DNA of 64,000 nt from Limonium bicolor (Eukaryota; Streptophyta; Magnoliopsida; Caryophyllales; Plumbaginaceae). The stretch is from the NCBI GenBank assembly GCA_023374045.1, contig CM041782.1:188498925-188562924 (forward strand), written 5' to 3'. This document shows positions 11,549 through 23,333 of this stretch, piece after piece (the stretch's first letter is position 1; the number at the start of each line of letters is the position of its first letter). The notes beneath the pieces are model-generated. The model searched no databases and was not told the DNA's origin. It saw only the letters and a program-made list of their open reading frames with translations. The position numbers and the translations under genes were made by a program.

Positions 11549-12210
11549 CCAGTCTTATTTGTCAAGAAGAAAGATGGTAGCATGCGCTTGTGCATCGACT
11601 ACAGGGAGCTCAACAAGGTTACCATTAAGAACCGGTATCCTCTCCCGCGCATAGATGACTTGTTCGACCAGTTAGCTTGAGCTAAAGTGTTTTCTAAGAT
11701 TAATCTGAGGTCCGGTTACCATCAGTTGAGGATTAAGGTAGACGACGTGCCTAAGTCCACTTTCAGGACTCGTTATGGAAACTACGAGTTCCTAGTGATG
11801 CCATTCGGTCTGACGAATGCGCCTTCTGTGTTCATGGACATGATGAACCGGGTGTTCAAGCCGTTTTTGGACCAGTTCGTTGTGGTGTTTATTGATGACA
11901 TCTTGATGTATTCCAACAGTGATGAGGAGTATGAGGAGCATCTGAGGACCGTACTCTAGAATCTGAGAGAGAGAGAGCTGTACGCGAAGCTGAAGAAGTG
12001 TGAATTCTGGCTAGACTAGGTAGTTTTCTTGGGACACGTTGTCTCCAAGGATGGTATCCCGTGGACCCGGAGAAGATCAGGGCTATTACAGAGTGGGCCA
12101 GGCCCACTAATGTTGGAGAGATTCCTAGCTTCCTTGGATTGGCGGGCTACTATCGTAAGTTTGTGGAGGGCTTCTCCAAGTTGGTGATCCCTTTGACTCG
12201 GCTTCTCTAG
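11549..12210 (+). pseudogene. pol: Second part of reverse transcriptase, A copy 1
   Basis: Continues the RT cut at 5980. Fingers/palm motifs [20 protein letters not shown], then DLFDQ, SGYHQL, and the catalytic block VVVFIDDIL near 11885. Premature stops at 11957, 12017 and 12208 are TAG where copy 2 has CAG; a TGA lies near 11678. After the RT C-terminus (LTRLL, about 12200) the sequence goes straight to integrase. The RNase H domain is missing, as in copy 2. Confidence 0.9.
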
Positions 12211-13549
12211 GAGTCTGAGTTCAGAGTGTCTGAGGATGGCTATCTGAGATTCAGGGATCGTGTATGTGTGCCTGCAGATGATGCTTTGAGGCATGAGATT
12301 ATGTAGGAGGCTCACGGAGCCCCGTACTCACACCCAGGAGGTGTAAAGATGTACCGAGACCTTCGAGTGACATTCTGGTGGAACAACATGAAGAGGGATA
12401 TATCTGAGTTCGTATCCAGATGTCAGACCTGTCAGCAGGTCAAGGCAGAGCATCAAAGACCAGCTGGGTTGCTTCAGCCCCTTCCGGTTCCGGAGTGGAA
12501 ATGGGAGAGCGCGGGATTTCGTTATGGGACTACCTAAGACTCCGAGAGGTTTTGATGCAGTATGGGTTATCGTGGATAAGCTCACGAAGAGTGCCCACTT
12601 CTTGCCGGTCAGGAAGACCTATCGTCTACACCACCTTGCTCTGCTGTACATGGATGAGATTGTGCGTCTGCATGGGGTTCCTGCTTCGATTGTGTCTGAC
12701 AGAGATCCGAGATTTGTGTCTAGATTTTGGCAGAGTTAGCATCAAGCGTTGGGGACGAAGTTGTCTTTCAGTTCGGCTTATCATCCTCAGTCAGACGGGC
12801 AGACTGAGAGAACGAATCAGGTTCTGAAGGACATGCTCAGGGCATGTGTGCTGGACTTTGGAGGCAGTTGGGATCAGCACGTGGCATTGATCGAGTTCAC
12901 CTACAATAATAGCTTCCAGTCCAGCATCGGGATGGCCCCGTTCGAGGCCCTATACGGTAGGAGGTGCAGATCACCCATATGTTGGGACAATTTAAAGGAG
13001 AGAGCCATAGTGGGTCCAGACTTGGTTCAGGACGCAGTGGGGAAGATTCAGTCATCAGAGAGCATTTGCTTATGGCTTAGAGTCGTCAGAAGAGCTACGC
13101 AGATCAGAGAGAGACGATTGGAGTTTCAGGTGGGTGACCATGTGTATCTAAAGGTTTCCCCGGTCCGAGGGGTAGTACGGTTTGGGAAGAGAGCAAGCTC
13201 AGCCCTTGCTTTGTAGGTCCATTTGAGATCTTAGAGGATTGGACCGGTTGCCTACCGTTTAGCGTTACCGCCATCTTTAGCCGGAGTCCACAGTGTGTTC
13301 CATGTGTCTATGCTAAGGAAGTATATTCCGGATCCGTCGCATGTCATTGAGTTTGGTCCGCTTCAGCTGAGGGAGGACTTCATTTATGAAGCAGCTCCTC
13401 TGATGATTTTGGCTCGTGATGTTCGTAAGCTTCGGAGAAAGATCATGCCCTTGGTTAAGATTCAGTGGTCGGGTCAGTCTAAGGAAGAGGCGACTTGGGA
13501 GCTAGAGAGTGAAGTGCGATCCAAGTTTCCCGCCCTCTTCGAGCAGTAG
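12211..13549 (+). pseudogene. pol: Integrase with chromodomain, A copy 1
   Basis: Integrase zinc finger (His-His-Cys-Cys; [14 protein letters not shown] near 12421), core with [11 protein letters not shown] and the glutamate motif QSDGQTERTNQ, C-terminal [10 protein letters not shown], then a chromodomain-like tail (PLVKIQWSG...EEATWE) ending FEQ-stop at 13549. A stop at 12737-12739 after WQS is shared with copy 2. Further frameshifts lie near 12515 and 13190. The tail places A among chromoviruses (Tekay/Del-like). Confidence 0.9.
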
Positions 13550-13579
13550 GTACGTTTAATTTCAGGACAAAATTCTTTT

Positions 13580-13592
13580 AAGGGGGAGGTGA
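13580..13592 (+). other. Polypurine tract, A copy 1
   Basis: AAGGGGGAGGTGA directly before the LTR at 13593: the plus-strand primer site. The same sequence precedes the LTR at 19669. Confidence 0.85.
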
Positions 13593-15702
13593 TGTTATAA
13601 CCCAAAGTTTTGTTGCAGAATTTATTTCATCGCGATGTTATAATAAGTTGGGTTATATTGAATTTAGGACATGGATGTCCTAAGGAGGAAAGACAAGGGC
13701 GAGGAGGTCATTCTTCAATTGTTATTTTGGTAAGGGAATTTATGAGTTATTAATGAGATATTAATAACCTCTTATAATTGTGACTCTAATCACGTTCTCA
13801 GTCTTCAACCTCATTCCCGTACTACTTCCAAAACTGTCAACGCTCCTCTCTCTCATCTCTCTCTGTGTTTCTAATCCCCATCTCGATTTGTGAAGTGTTG
13901 TTGTGCCGGTTTGGAATTTGAATCTTTGTTGTGGATTGCTCATCCTCTGCGAATTCCGGGTTGGGTTAAGTAATTATCTCCGTATTCTCTGTCGATTTCT
14001 CCTACGGTTGGCGTCTCTGCGATCTCGCTGTCAGATTCAGAGCTTGGGAATTGTGTTCCGGTTTTTGCTCGTTGGTTGAGTTTCTGCACCAGAATTGTTT
14101 CGTCTCTACTAATTCGAGGTAGGTGGCTAGTGGATTCAATCCGTGTGTTCGCCTTTGGAGAGTTTATAATCTAAGTTTATGAATGGCTGAATTACTCCGC
14201 GTTTGTGACTGTTTTCTATCTGATTTGCTGTGGTATTACTCACTTAAAACCCCCATAGTAGTTTTCAAACACAACTCTGAATTTACATTGCAAATTGGTG
14301 CTTTTGGTGCCTCTGTTCGTGTGCAATTCGTTTCTGTAAATTATGTATTTTGCCATGTCCGAACGTTTGTCCAAACATTGATGTTCGGACAGACCCTTAA
14401 TTTTCCTTCCGATTTTAGTTTGACTTGCATCCGAACACAAGTCGGACACCTCCGGTTTCTCATCTGATTTCAGTTCGACTTGCGTCCGAACACAAGTCGG
14501 ACACCTTAATTTTCCATCCAATTTCAGTTCGACTTGCGTCCAAACATAAGTCGGACACCTCCGGTTTCTTATCTGATTTCAGTTCGACTTGCGTTCAAAC
14601 ACAAGTTGGAGACCTCCGGTGTCTCATCTAATTTCAGTTCGACTGGCGTCCGATCATTGACGTTCGAACACCTTAATTTTCCTTCCGATTTCAGTTCGAC
14701 TTGCGTCCGAACACAAGTCGGACACCTCCGGTTTCTCATCTGATTTCAGTTTGACTTGCGTCCAATCATTGACGTTCGGACACCTTAATTTTCCATCCGA
14801 TTTCAGTTCGACTTGCGTCCGAACACAAGTCGGACACCTCCGGTTTCTCATCTAATTTCAGTTCGACTTGCGTATGAACATTGGCGTCCGGACACAAGTT
14901 CGGACATTTTGTTTTCTGCACCTTCTGAGTCTCGACTTGCGTCTGAACTTCGACGTTAGACACAAGGTTGGACACACCTTTGTTTTCGCCTAAACATGCT
15001 CGTTTGAGCTCCTTTTTGACTTCCGTTTGTGATGTTGTATTCCCCATCTGATGTTGTCTGCCACGGGTGCTTCCCGTTCTGTTCACTGTTGTCTCACCTG
15101 TTTGTTCACGAGTGATGTTTCCTCGTTCTGTTCACGGATTCTATCCATTCTGTCTGACTACTTTGATGACTAGTGTCTCGTTCTGTTTGTGAATCTGAAT
15201 ACTCTGAATTTTGTTTAGTCCTGTTGGATGGACTTCTGATTCTGGTTTTGCTAAGGAAATTATCTTTCCCTTCTATTTAAACCTCTGAATTAATACTCTG
15301 TTCTGCAAATGTTTTGAGCATGCTGGTTGATGAAGTTGGTCATCTACTGGGCATGGTTGTGTGCTCACTCCCCTACTCTTACTAACTTTGCAGATTGATC
15401 AGCGAAGATCGCTCTTGTTTTCGGAGCTTAGCTAGTTAGCTTATTTGATTATTCAGACTATTTTGATCACGATTTGTAGCCTATGGGCCTTAGTAACATT
15501 GACTCTTCCGCTTTTGATCTCTGATTTGACAACTACGTTGTACTTGTAGTTTAAAGATATTTATGTTGAACTTTGATTATTCTTTCATACAAGTATCGTT
15601 TGGGCCTTATTTACGAACATTGGTTTAGAGCCTTGCGTTATTATGTAGTAATACGCGGCGTGTAACGCCCCTAACTCCTAGGCCAGTGTTGGGGTCGTTA
15701 CA
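13593..15702 (+). repeat. Element A LTR 2, shared by copies 1 and 2
   Basis: 2110 bp. It is preceded by copy 1's purine tract and followed by copy 2's primer-binding site (15708-15724). Hairpin array at about 14357-14978. It serves as 3' LTR of one unit and 5' LTR of the next. Confidence 0.95.
14357..14978 (+). repeat. Hairpin tandem array in A LTR 2
   Basis: Same GTCCGAACACAAGTCGGAC units as at 2647-3155, with its own pattern of losses and point changes, showing unit turnover inside LTRs. Confidence 0.85.
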
Positions 15703-15818
15703 TTTAGTGGTATCAGAGCTCTGGTTCTAATCTTATTGGAACTTAGCTGAGTCAGTTAGTTGTCAGTATTTGTGCTTTGGGGACTCGTGGTCTAACTGCT
15801 TGCTGGTGGACTTTCAGA

Positions 15819-16900
15819 GTGCCGCCACGAAGAGCTCCAGTTACTCCTCAGGGCGACGTAGCTGAGGCAGTCCAGCAGTTCATGACTCAGCTGCTGCAGA
15901 CGGTTGCAGCTGGAGGAGCCCCCGGAGTTGAGCAGCTAGTGGTGGTGCAGCGGAGCTGGGGCTGCCGATGCTGAGGGGAGGAATGTGAAAGCGCTTCAGG
16001 AGTTCATGAAATTGAAGCCTCTAGCATTTAACGGGACTGGAGACCCGCAGGAGGCCAGTCATTGGCTATTTGAGGTGGAGGATTTGCTCCGTGTTATGGA
16101 CTCTGAGGAGGAGCAGAAGGTGGACTTCGTCTCCTTCCTATTCAAGGCCGAAGCCAAGGAGTGGTGGAGGTCAGTGATGGGGAAGTTTCCTCAGCCCTGG
16201 ACTTGGGACCAGTTCACGGGCGAGTTTAATAAACAGTTCTATCCGGATGTTTTTAAGGACCAGCTCATCTTGGAGTACAACCGACTTCGCCAGGGTCGGG
16301 ATATGAGCGTGGAGGAGTACATCCGGAAGTTCATCAGCCTGTAGGAGTTTGCACCTGAGCCTGACGAACATAGGAAGGCTAGCAAGTTTGAGAGTGGCCT
16401 CAGGCCCGATATTCGTTCTGCCGTGACTCCGCTTCGTCACAAGAATTTTAGGGACGTAGCTGACGTTGCCCTGTTAGTGGTGGCTGACCTGAAGGGCCGC
16501 AGTCTAGGGGTAAAGACCAGAAGAGGAAGTAAGGTCCGAGGATGGCGATAGGAGAGATCAGTAGGCTTCTCAGAAGAAGCAGACTATTGGAGTTCATTTT
16601 GAAGATCGCCAGGGTTCGAGAGACCGGGGTGGATCATCGTCCTCGTCGTCCGCTCCGAAGTGCCAAGTCTGTGGCAAGTTTAATCGAGGGCGGGACTGCT
16701 ACAAGAAGTCAAAGACTGCTTCAAATGTGACTCCCTGAACCATAGGATTGTTGACTGCCCTCAGGCCGAGAGGAGTAGAGGTAGCCCGGGAGGTAGGACT
16801 GTAGGGTCCGCCTCAGAGACTGAGACTGGGTTGAGCAGAAGAAGCACCAGGGCCAGGCCAGAGTCTATGCGATGGCTGAAGAGAGGGATGATCCATTGAC
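15819..16900 (+). pseudogene. gag: Gag of element A copy 2, broken
   Basis: The start codon has become GTG (ATG in copies 1 and 3). Capsid with KEWWRS and QGRDMSVEEY is readable from about 15985 to 16344, then a TAG (CTGTAG, after FISL) and frame changes. A TAG near 16562 replaces CAG of copy 1. The nucleocapsid is frame-broken near 16710. Not functional. Confidence 0.85.
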
Positions 16901-16924
16901 AGAGTTGCCACAGGTATTCTCCAG

Positions 16925-18290
16925 TTGTCCTCTAGTTCTGTTTTCTGTTTGTTTGACTCCGAGCAACCCACTCTTTTATTTCTGCCTAGTTTAGAGGGTG
17001 AGCTCGATTTTCCTGTTGTGACTCTGGGTATGGAGCTGTGTGTGCATAGTACTTTAGTTAAGAATTCTTCCATGCTTCTGAACTCTGTGTGTAAAGATAA
17101 TCCTGTGTTAGTAAGAGATAGGACTCTGTGTGCTAATCTCATCCTAATAGAGATGACTAGCTTTGATGTGATTTTGGGTATGGATTGGCTTGCTTCCCAT
17201 CATGCCCATATTGATGCGCTGCATCGAGAGTCACACTTGAGGAGCTGGGTCATCCCCGCCTGACTGTAGCAGTGAATGGAATCCCGTGCTCACCGCCAGT
17301 CATCTCAGCTATGCAGGCGTTTCGCCATTTGAGGAAAGGATGTCAGGGATTTCTGTGCTACATCCCTGAGGTCCGTAGGGATGCGAAATTGGAGGACATT
17401 CCAATGGTCAGAGACTTTCTGGATGTATTCCAGGATGATGTGCTTGGGCTTCCCCCTGTCAGTGAGGTGGAGTTCTCGATCGAACTCGCATCTGAGACTC
17501 GGCCTATCTCTAAGGCCCCATACCGGATGGGTCCTGCTGAGCTCAAGGAGTTGAAGATCCAGTTGCAGGAGCTGTTGGATAAGGGCTTCATTCGCCCTAG
17601 CGTTTCGCCTTGGGGAGCACTAGTCTTATTTGTCAAGAATAAGGATGGTAGCATGCGCTTGTGCATCGACTACAGGGAGCTCAACAAGGTTACCATTAAG
17701 AACCGGTATCCTCTCCCGCGCATAGATGACTTGTTCGACCAGTTAACTGGAGTGAAAGTGTTTTCTAAGATTGATCTGAGGTCCGGTTACCATCAGTTGA
17801 GGATTAAGGCAGACGACGTGCCTAAGTCCACTTTCAGGACTCGTTATGGACACTACGAGTTCCTAGTGATGCCATTTGGTCTAACGAATGCGCCTTCGTG
17901 TTCATGGACATGATGAACCGGGTGTTCAAGCCATTTTTGGACCAGTTCATTATGGCCTTATTGATGAAATCTTGGTGTATTCCAAGAGTGCTGAGGAGCA
18001 CGAGGAGCATCTGAGGACTATACTCCAGACTCTAGAGAGAGAGTTGTACGCGAAGCTGAAGAAGTGTGAATTTTGGCTGGACCAGGTAGTTTTCTTGGGA
18101 CACGTTGTCTCCAAGGATGGTATCTCCATGGACCCGAGAAGATCAGGGCTATTACAGAGTGGGCCAGGCCCACTAATGTTGGAGAGATTCGTAGCTTCCT
18201 TGGATTGGCGGGCTACTATCGTAAGTTTCTAGAGGGCTTCTCCAAGTTGGTGATCCCTTTGACTCGGCTTCTCCAGGAGTCTGAGTTCAG
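16925..18290 (+). pseudogene. pol: Protease and reverse transcriptase, A copy 2
   Basis: The protease active site is destroyed by a small deletion (LFDS then EQPT in place of GATH). RT is open over 17272-17913 with [23 protein letters not shown] and SGYHQLR, then frame-shifted before the catalytic block near 17945. Unlike copy 1 it has no E insertion and shows the intact target 'agcactagtc' region (about 17615-17625). RT ends at LTRLLQ (about 18270) and joins directly to integrase, with RNase H missing at the same point as copy 1. Confidence 0.88.
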
Positions 18291-19624
18291 AGTGTCTGAG
18301 GATGGCTGTCTGAGATTCAGGGACGTGTATGTGTGCCTGCAGACGATGCTTTGAGGCATGAGATTATGCAGGAGGCTCACGGAGCCCCGTACTCGGTACA
18401 CCCCGGAGGTGTAAAGATGTACCGAGACCTTCGAGAGACATTCTGGTGGAATAACATGAAGAGGGATATATCTGAGTTCATATCCAGATGTCTGACCTGT
18501 CAGCAGGTCAAGGCAGAGCATCAGAGACCAGCTGGGTTGCTTCAGCCCCTTCCGGTTCTGGAGTGGAAATGGGAGAGCGTGGGCATGGATTTCATTATGG
18601 GACTACCTAAGACCCCGAGAGGTTTTGATGCAGTATGGGTTATCGTGGATAGGCTCACGAAGAGTGCCCACTTCTTGCCGGTCAGGAAGACCTATAGTCT
18701 ACACCACCTTACTCGGCTGTACATGGAGTAGATTGTGTGTCTGCATGGGGATCCTGCTTCAATTGTGTCTGACAGAGATCCAAGATTCGTGTCTAGATTT
18801 TGGCAGAGTTAGCATTCAAGCGTTGGGGACGAAGTTGTCTTTCAGTTCGGCTTATCATCCTCAGTCAGACAGGCAGACTGAGAGGACAAATCATGTTCTG
18901 GAGGACATGCTCAGGGCATGTGTGCTAGACTTCAGAGGCAGTTGGGATCAACACGTGGCATTGATCAAGTTTGTCTTACAATAATAGCTTCCAGTCCAGC
19001 ATCGGGATGGCCCCGTTCGAGGCCCTATACGGTAGGAGGTGCAGATCACCCATATGTTGGGACGATAAAGGAGAGGGCCATAGTGGGTCCAGACTTGGTT
19101 CAGGACGCAGTGGGGAAGATTCAGTCCATCAGAGAGCGTTTGCTTGTGGCTCAGAGTCGTCAGAAGAGCTACGCCGATCAGAGGATACGACCATTGGAGT
19201 TTCAGGTGGGTGACCATGTGTATCTGAAGGTTTCCCCGGTCCGAGGGGTAGTACGGTTTGGGAAGAGAGGCAAGCTCAGCCCTCGCTTTGTAGGCCCATT
19301 TGAGATCCTGGAGAGGATTGGACCGGTTGCCTACCGTTTAGCGTTACCGCCATCTTTAGCCGGAGTCCACAGTGTGTTCCATGAGTCTATGCTAAGGAAG
19401 TATATTCCGGATCCGCCGCAATCATTGAGTTTGGTCCGCTTAAGCTGAAGGAGGACTTCACTTATGAAACAGCTCTGATGATTTTGGCTCGTGATGTTCG
19501 TAAGCTTCGGAGAAAGACCACGCCCTTGGTTAAGATTCAGTGGCCGGGTCAGTCTGAGGAAGAGGCGACTTGGGAGCTAGGGAGTGAAGTGCGATTCAAG
19601 TTTCCCGCCCTCTTCGAGCAGTAG
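18291..19624 (+). pseudogene. pol: Integrase with chromodomain, A copy 2
   Basis: Zinc-finger region, WESVGMDFIMGLPK, then a frame with the shared TAG after WQS (about 18811), QSDRQTERTN (Gly to Arg change), [10 protein letters not shown] and the chromodomain-like tail ending FEQ-stop at 19624. Single-base shifts near 18965, 19060 and 19415. Confidence 0.88.
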
Positions 19625-19668
19625 GTACGTTTAATTTTGTGGACAAAATTCTTTTAAGGGGGAGGTGA

Positions 19669-21898
19669 TGTTATAACCCAAAGTTTTGTTGCAGAATTTA
19701 TTTCATCGCGATGTTATAATAAGTTGGGTTATATTGATTTAGGACATGGATGTCCTAAGGAGGAAAGGCAAGGGCGAGAAGGTCATTCTCCAATTGTTAT
19801 TTTGGTAAGGGAATTTACGAGTTATTAATGAGATATTAATAACCTCTTCTAATCGTGACTCTAATCACGTTCTTAGTCTTCAACCTCATTCCCGTACTTC
19901 TTCCAAAACTGACGACGCTCCGCTCTCTCTGCGTTTCTCATCCCCATCTCGATTTGTGAAGTGCTGTTGTGCTGGTTTGGAATTTGAATCTCTACTGTGG
20001 ATTGCTCCTCCTCTGTGAATTCCAGGTCGGGTTAAGTAATTGTCTCCGCATTCTCTGTCGATTTCTCCTACGGTTAGCGTCTCTGCGATCTCGCTGTCAG
20101 ATTCAAAGCTTGGGAATTGCGTTCCGGTTTCTGCTCGTTGGTTGAGTTTCTACACCAGAATTGTTCGTCTCTGCTAATTCGAGGTAGGTGGCTAGTGGAT
20201 TCGATCCGTGTGTTCGCCTATTTAGAGTTTATAATCTAAGTTTATGAATGGCTGAATTACTCTGCGTTTGTGACTGTTTTCTCTCCGATTTGCTGTGGTC
20301 ATACTCACTTAAACCCCCATAGTAGTTTTCGAACACAACTCTGAATTTACATTGCAAATTGGTGCTTTTGGTGCCTCTGTTCGTGTGCAATTCGTTTATG
20401 AAAATTCTGTATTTTGCCATGTCCGAACGTCTGTCCGAACATTGATGTTCGGACAGACCCTTAATTTTCCTTCCAATTTTAGTTCGACTTGCGTCCGAAC
20501 ACAAGTCGGACACCTCTGGTTTCTCATCTGATTTCAGTTCGACTTGCGTCCGAACACAAGTCGGACACTTTAATTTTCCTTCCGATTTTAGTTCGACTTG
20601 CGTCCGAGCACAAGTCGGACACCTCCGGTTTCTCATCTGATTTCAGTTCGACTTGCGTTCAAACACAAGTTGGACACCTCCGGTTTCTCATGTGATTTCA
20701 GTTCGACTGGCGTCCGATCATTGACGTTCGGACACCTTAATTTTCCTTCCGATTTCAGTTCGACTTGCGTCCGAACACAAGTCAGACACCTCCGGTTTCT
20801 CATCTGATTTCAGTTCGACTTGCGTCTGATCATTGACGATCGGGCACCTTAATTTTCCTTCCGATTTCAGTTCAACTTGCATCCGAACACAAGTTGGACG
20901 CCTCCGGTTTTTCGTCTGATTTCAGTTCGACTTGCGTCCGAACATTGGCGTCCGGACACAAGTTCAGACATGCTGTTTTCTGCACCTTCTAAGTCTCGAC
21001 TTGCATCTGAACTTCGACGTTCGGACACACCTTTGTTTTCGCCTAAACTTGCTCGTTTAAGCTCCGTTTTGACTTCCGTTTGCGGGGTTGTATTCCCCAT
21101 CTGATAACTAAGCTTTCTAAATGCTTTGTTGTGCAGTTGGTGCACATGTGGTTATGTTTATTTAAGCTTATGTTTTGGGACCTAGTATCTTTGTATCTGA
21201 ACCGTGGATGGTTGGTTTAGCTATCTCGTAGCGCGCTGCATAGGACGTCCATCTGTTTGCCACGGGTGCTTCCCGTTCTGTTCACTGGTGTCTTACCTGT
21301 ACTGTTCACGAGTGATGTTTCCTCGTTCTGTTCACGGATTCTATCCATTCTGTCTGACTACTTTGATGACTAGTGTCTCGTTCTGTTTGTGAATCTGAAT
21401 ACTCTGAATTTTGTTTAGTCCTGTTGGATGGACTTCTGATTCTGGTTTTGCTAAGGAAATTATCTTTCCCTTCTGTTTAAACCTCTGAATTAATACTCTA
21501 TTCTGCAAATGTTTTGAGCATGCTGGTTGATGAATTGGTCATCTACTGGGCATGGTTGTGTGCTCACTCCCCTACTCTACTAACTTTGCAGATTGATCAG
21601 CGAGGATCGCTCTTGTTTCTGGAGCTTAGCTAGTTAGCTTATTTGATTATTCAGACTATTTCGATCATGATTTGCAGCCTACGGGCCTTAGTCACATTGA
21701 CTCTTCCGCTTTTGATCTCTGATTTGACAACTACGTTGTATTTGTAGTTTAAAGATATTTCTGTTACACTTTGATTATTCTTTCATACAAGTATCGTTTG
21801 GGCCTTATTGCGAACATTGGTTTAGAGCCTTGCGTTATTATGTAGTAATAGGCGGCGTGTAACGCCTCTAACTCCTAGGCCAGTGTCGGGTCGTTACA
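19669..21898 (+). repeat. Element A LTR 3, shared by copies 2 and 3
   Basis: 2230 bp, after purine tract AAGGGGGAGGTGA and before primer-binding site 21904-21920. Hairpin array at about 20420-21030, the longest in the array. Confidence 0.95.
20420..21030 (+). repeat. Hairpin tandem array in A LTR 3
   Basis: Same unit as in LTRs 1 and 2. Includes both stem types (CGACTTG...CAAGTCG and GTCCGAACATTGATGTTCGGAC). Confidence 0.85.
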
Positions 21899-22019
21899 TT
21901 TAGTGGTATCAGAGCTCTGGGTTCTAATCTGATGGGAACTTAGCTGAGTTAGTCAGTCAGTTGTCAGTATCTGTGCTTTGGTGACTCATGGTCTAACTGC
22001 GTCCTGGTGGAATTTCATA

Positions 22020-22895
22020 ATGCCGCCACGAAGATCTCTAGTTACTCCTCAAGGTGACGTAGCTGAGGCAGTCCAGCAGTTCATGACTCAGCTGCTGCAG
22101 ACGGTTACAGCTAGAGGAGCCCCTGGAGGAGGAGCAGCTGGTGGTGGAGCAGTTGGTGGTGGTGCAGCCGGAGCTGGGCCTGCGGATGCTGGGGGGAGGA
22201 ATGTGAAGGCGCTTCAGGAGTTCATGAAACTGAAGCCTCCAGCATTTGACGGGACTGGAGACCCGCAGAAGGCCAGTCATTGGCTATCTGAGGTAGAGGA
22301 TTTGCTCCGTGTTATGGGCTCTGAGGAGAAGCAGAGGTGGACTTCGCCACCTTCCTATTCAAGGCCGAAGCCAAAGGAATGGTGGAGGACAGTGATGGGG
22401 AAGTTTCCTCAGCCCTGGACATGGGACCAGTTCATGGGCGAGTTTATTAAACAGTTCTATCCGGCGATGTTTATAAGGACCAGCGCATCTTGGAATACAA
22501 CCGAATTCGCAAGGGTCGGGATATGAGCGTAGAGGAGTACGTCCGAAAGTTTATCAACCTGTCGAAGTTTGCACCTGAGCCTGACGCGCATAGGAAGGCC
22601 AGGAAGTTTGAGAGTGGCCTCAGGCCCGATATTCGTTCTGCCGTGACTCCGCTTTGTCACAAGACCTTCAGGGACGTAGCTGACGTTGCCCTGTTAGTGG
22701 AGGCCGACCTGAAGGGCCGCCAGTTTGGGGGTAAAGACCAGAAGATGAAGTAGAGGTCCGAGGATGGCGACATGAGAGATCAGTAGGCTTCTTAGAAGAA
22801 GCAGACTACTGGAGATCGTTCTGGAGATCGCCAGGGTTCGAGAGACCGGGGTGGATCATCGTCCTTGTCGTCCACTCCAAAGTGCCAGGTTTGTG
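22020..22895 (+). pseudogene. gag: Gag of element A copy 3, truncated
   Basis: Keeps the original start MPPRRSLVTPQGDVAEAVQQ. Capsid readable with one frame change near 22335 and another near 22465, a TAG near 22751 and another near 22782. It ends inside the first zinc knuckle ('caggtttgtgg', about 22888-22896), where the sequence jumps into LTR sequence. The join has the 5-base overlap TGTGG, so this is a deletion by illegitimate recombination that removed the rest of gag, all of pol and the left part of LTR 4. Confidence 0.88.
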
Positions 22896-23333
22896 GCCTT
22901 ACTCACTTGAAACCCCTCTAGTAGTTTTGGAACACAACTTAAATTTACATTGCAAATTGGTGCTTTTGGTGCTTCTGTTCGTGTGCAATTCGTTTCTGAA
23001 AATTCTGTATTTTGCCATGTCCGAACGTCTGTCGAACATTGATGTTCGGACAGACCCTTAATTTTCCTTCCGATTTTAGTTCGACTTGCGTCTGAACACG
23101 AGTCGGACACCTCCGATTTCTCATCTGATTTCAGTTCGACTTGCGTTCGAACACAAGTCGGACACCTTAATTTTCCTTCCGATTTCAGTTCGACTTGCAT
23201 CCGAACACAAGTCAGACACCTTAATTTTCCTTCCGATTTCAGTTCGACTTACGTCCGAACACAAGTCGGACACCTTAATTTTCCTTCCGATTTTAGTTCG
23301 ACTTGCGTCCGAACACAAGTCAGACACCTCCGG
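22892..23333 (+). repeat. Element A LTR 4, left fragment
   Basis: Begins at the deletion junction and matches A LTRs from the 'cttactcactt' block on. It contains hairpin units (23019-23333) and is cut at TCCGG (23329-23333), the target duplication of element B. It continues at 59571. Confidence 0.9.

Noticed and set aside
14357..14978. CRISPR-like regular repeats
   Set aside because: Units are degenerate, spacers are not unique, and the sequence lies inside plant LTRs.
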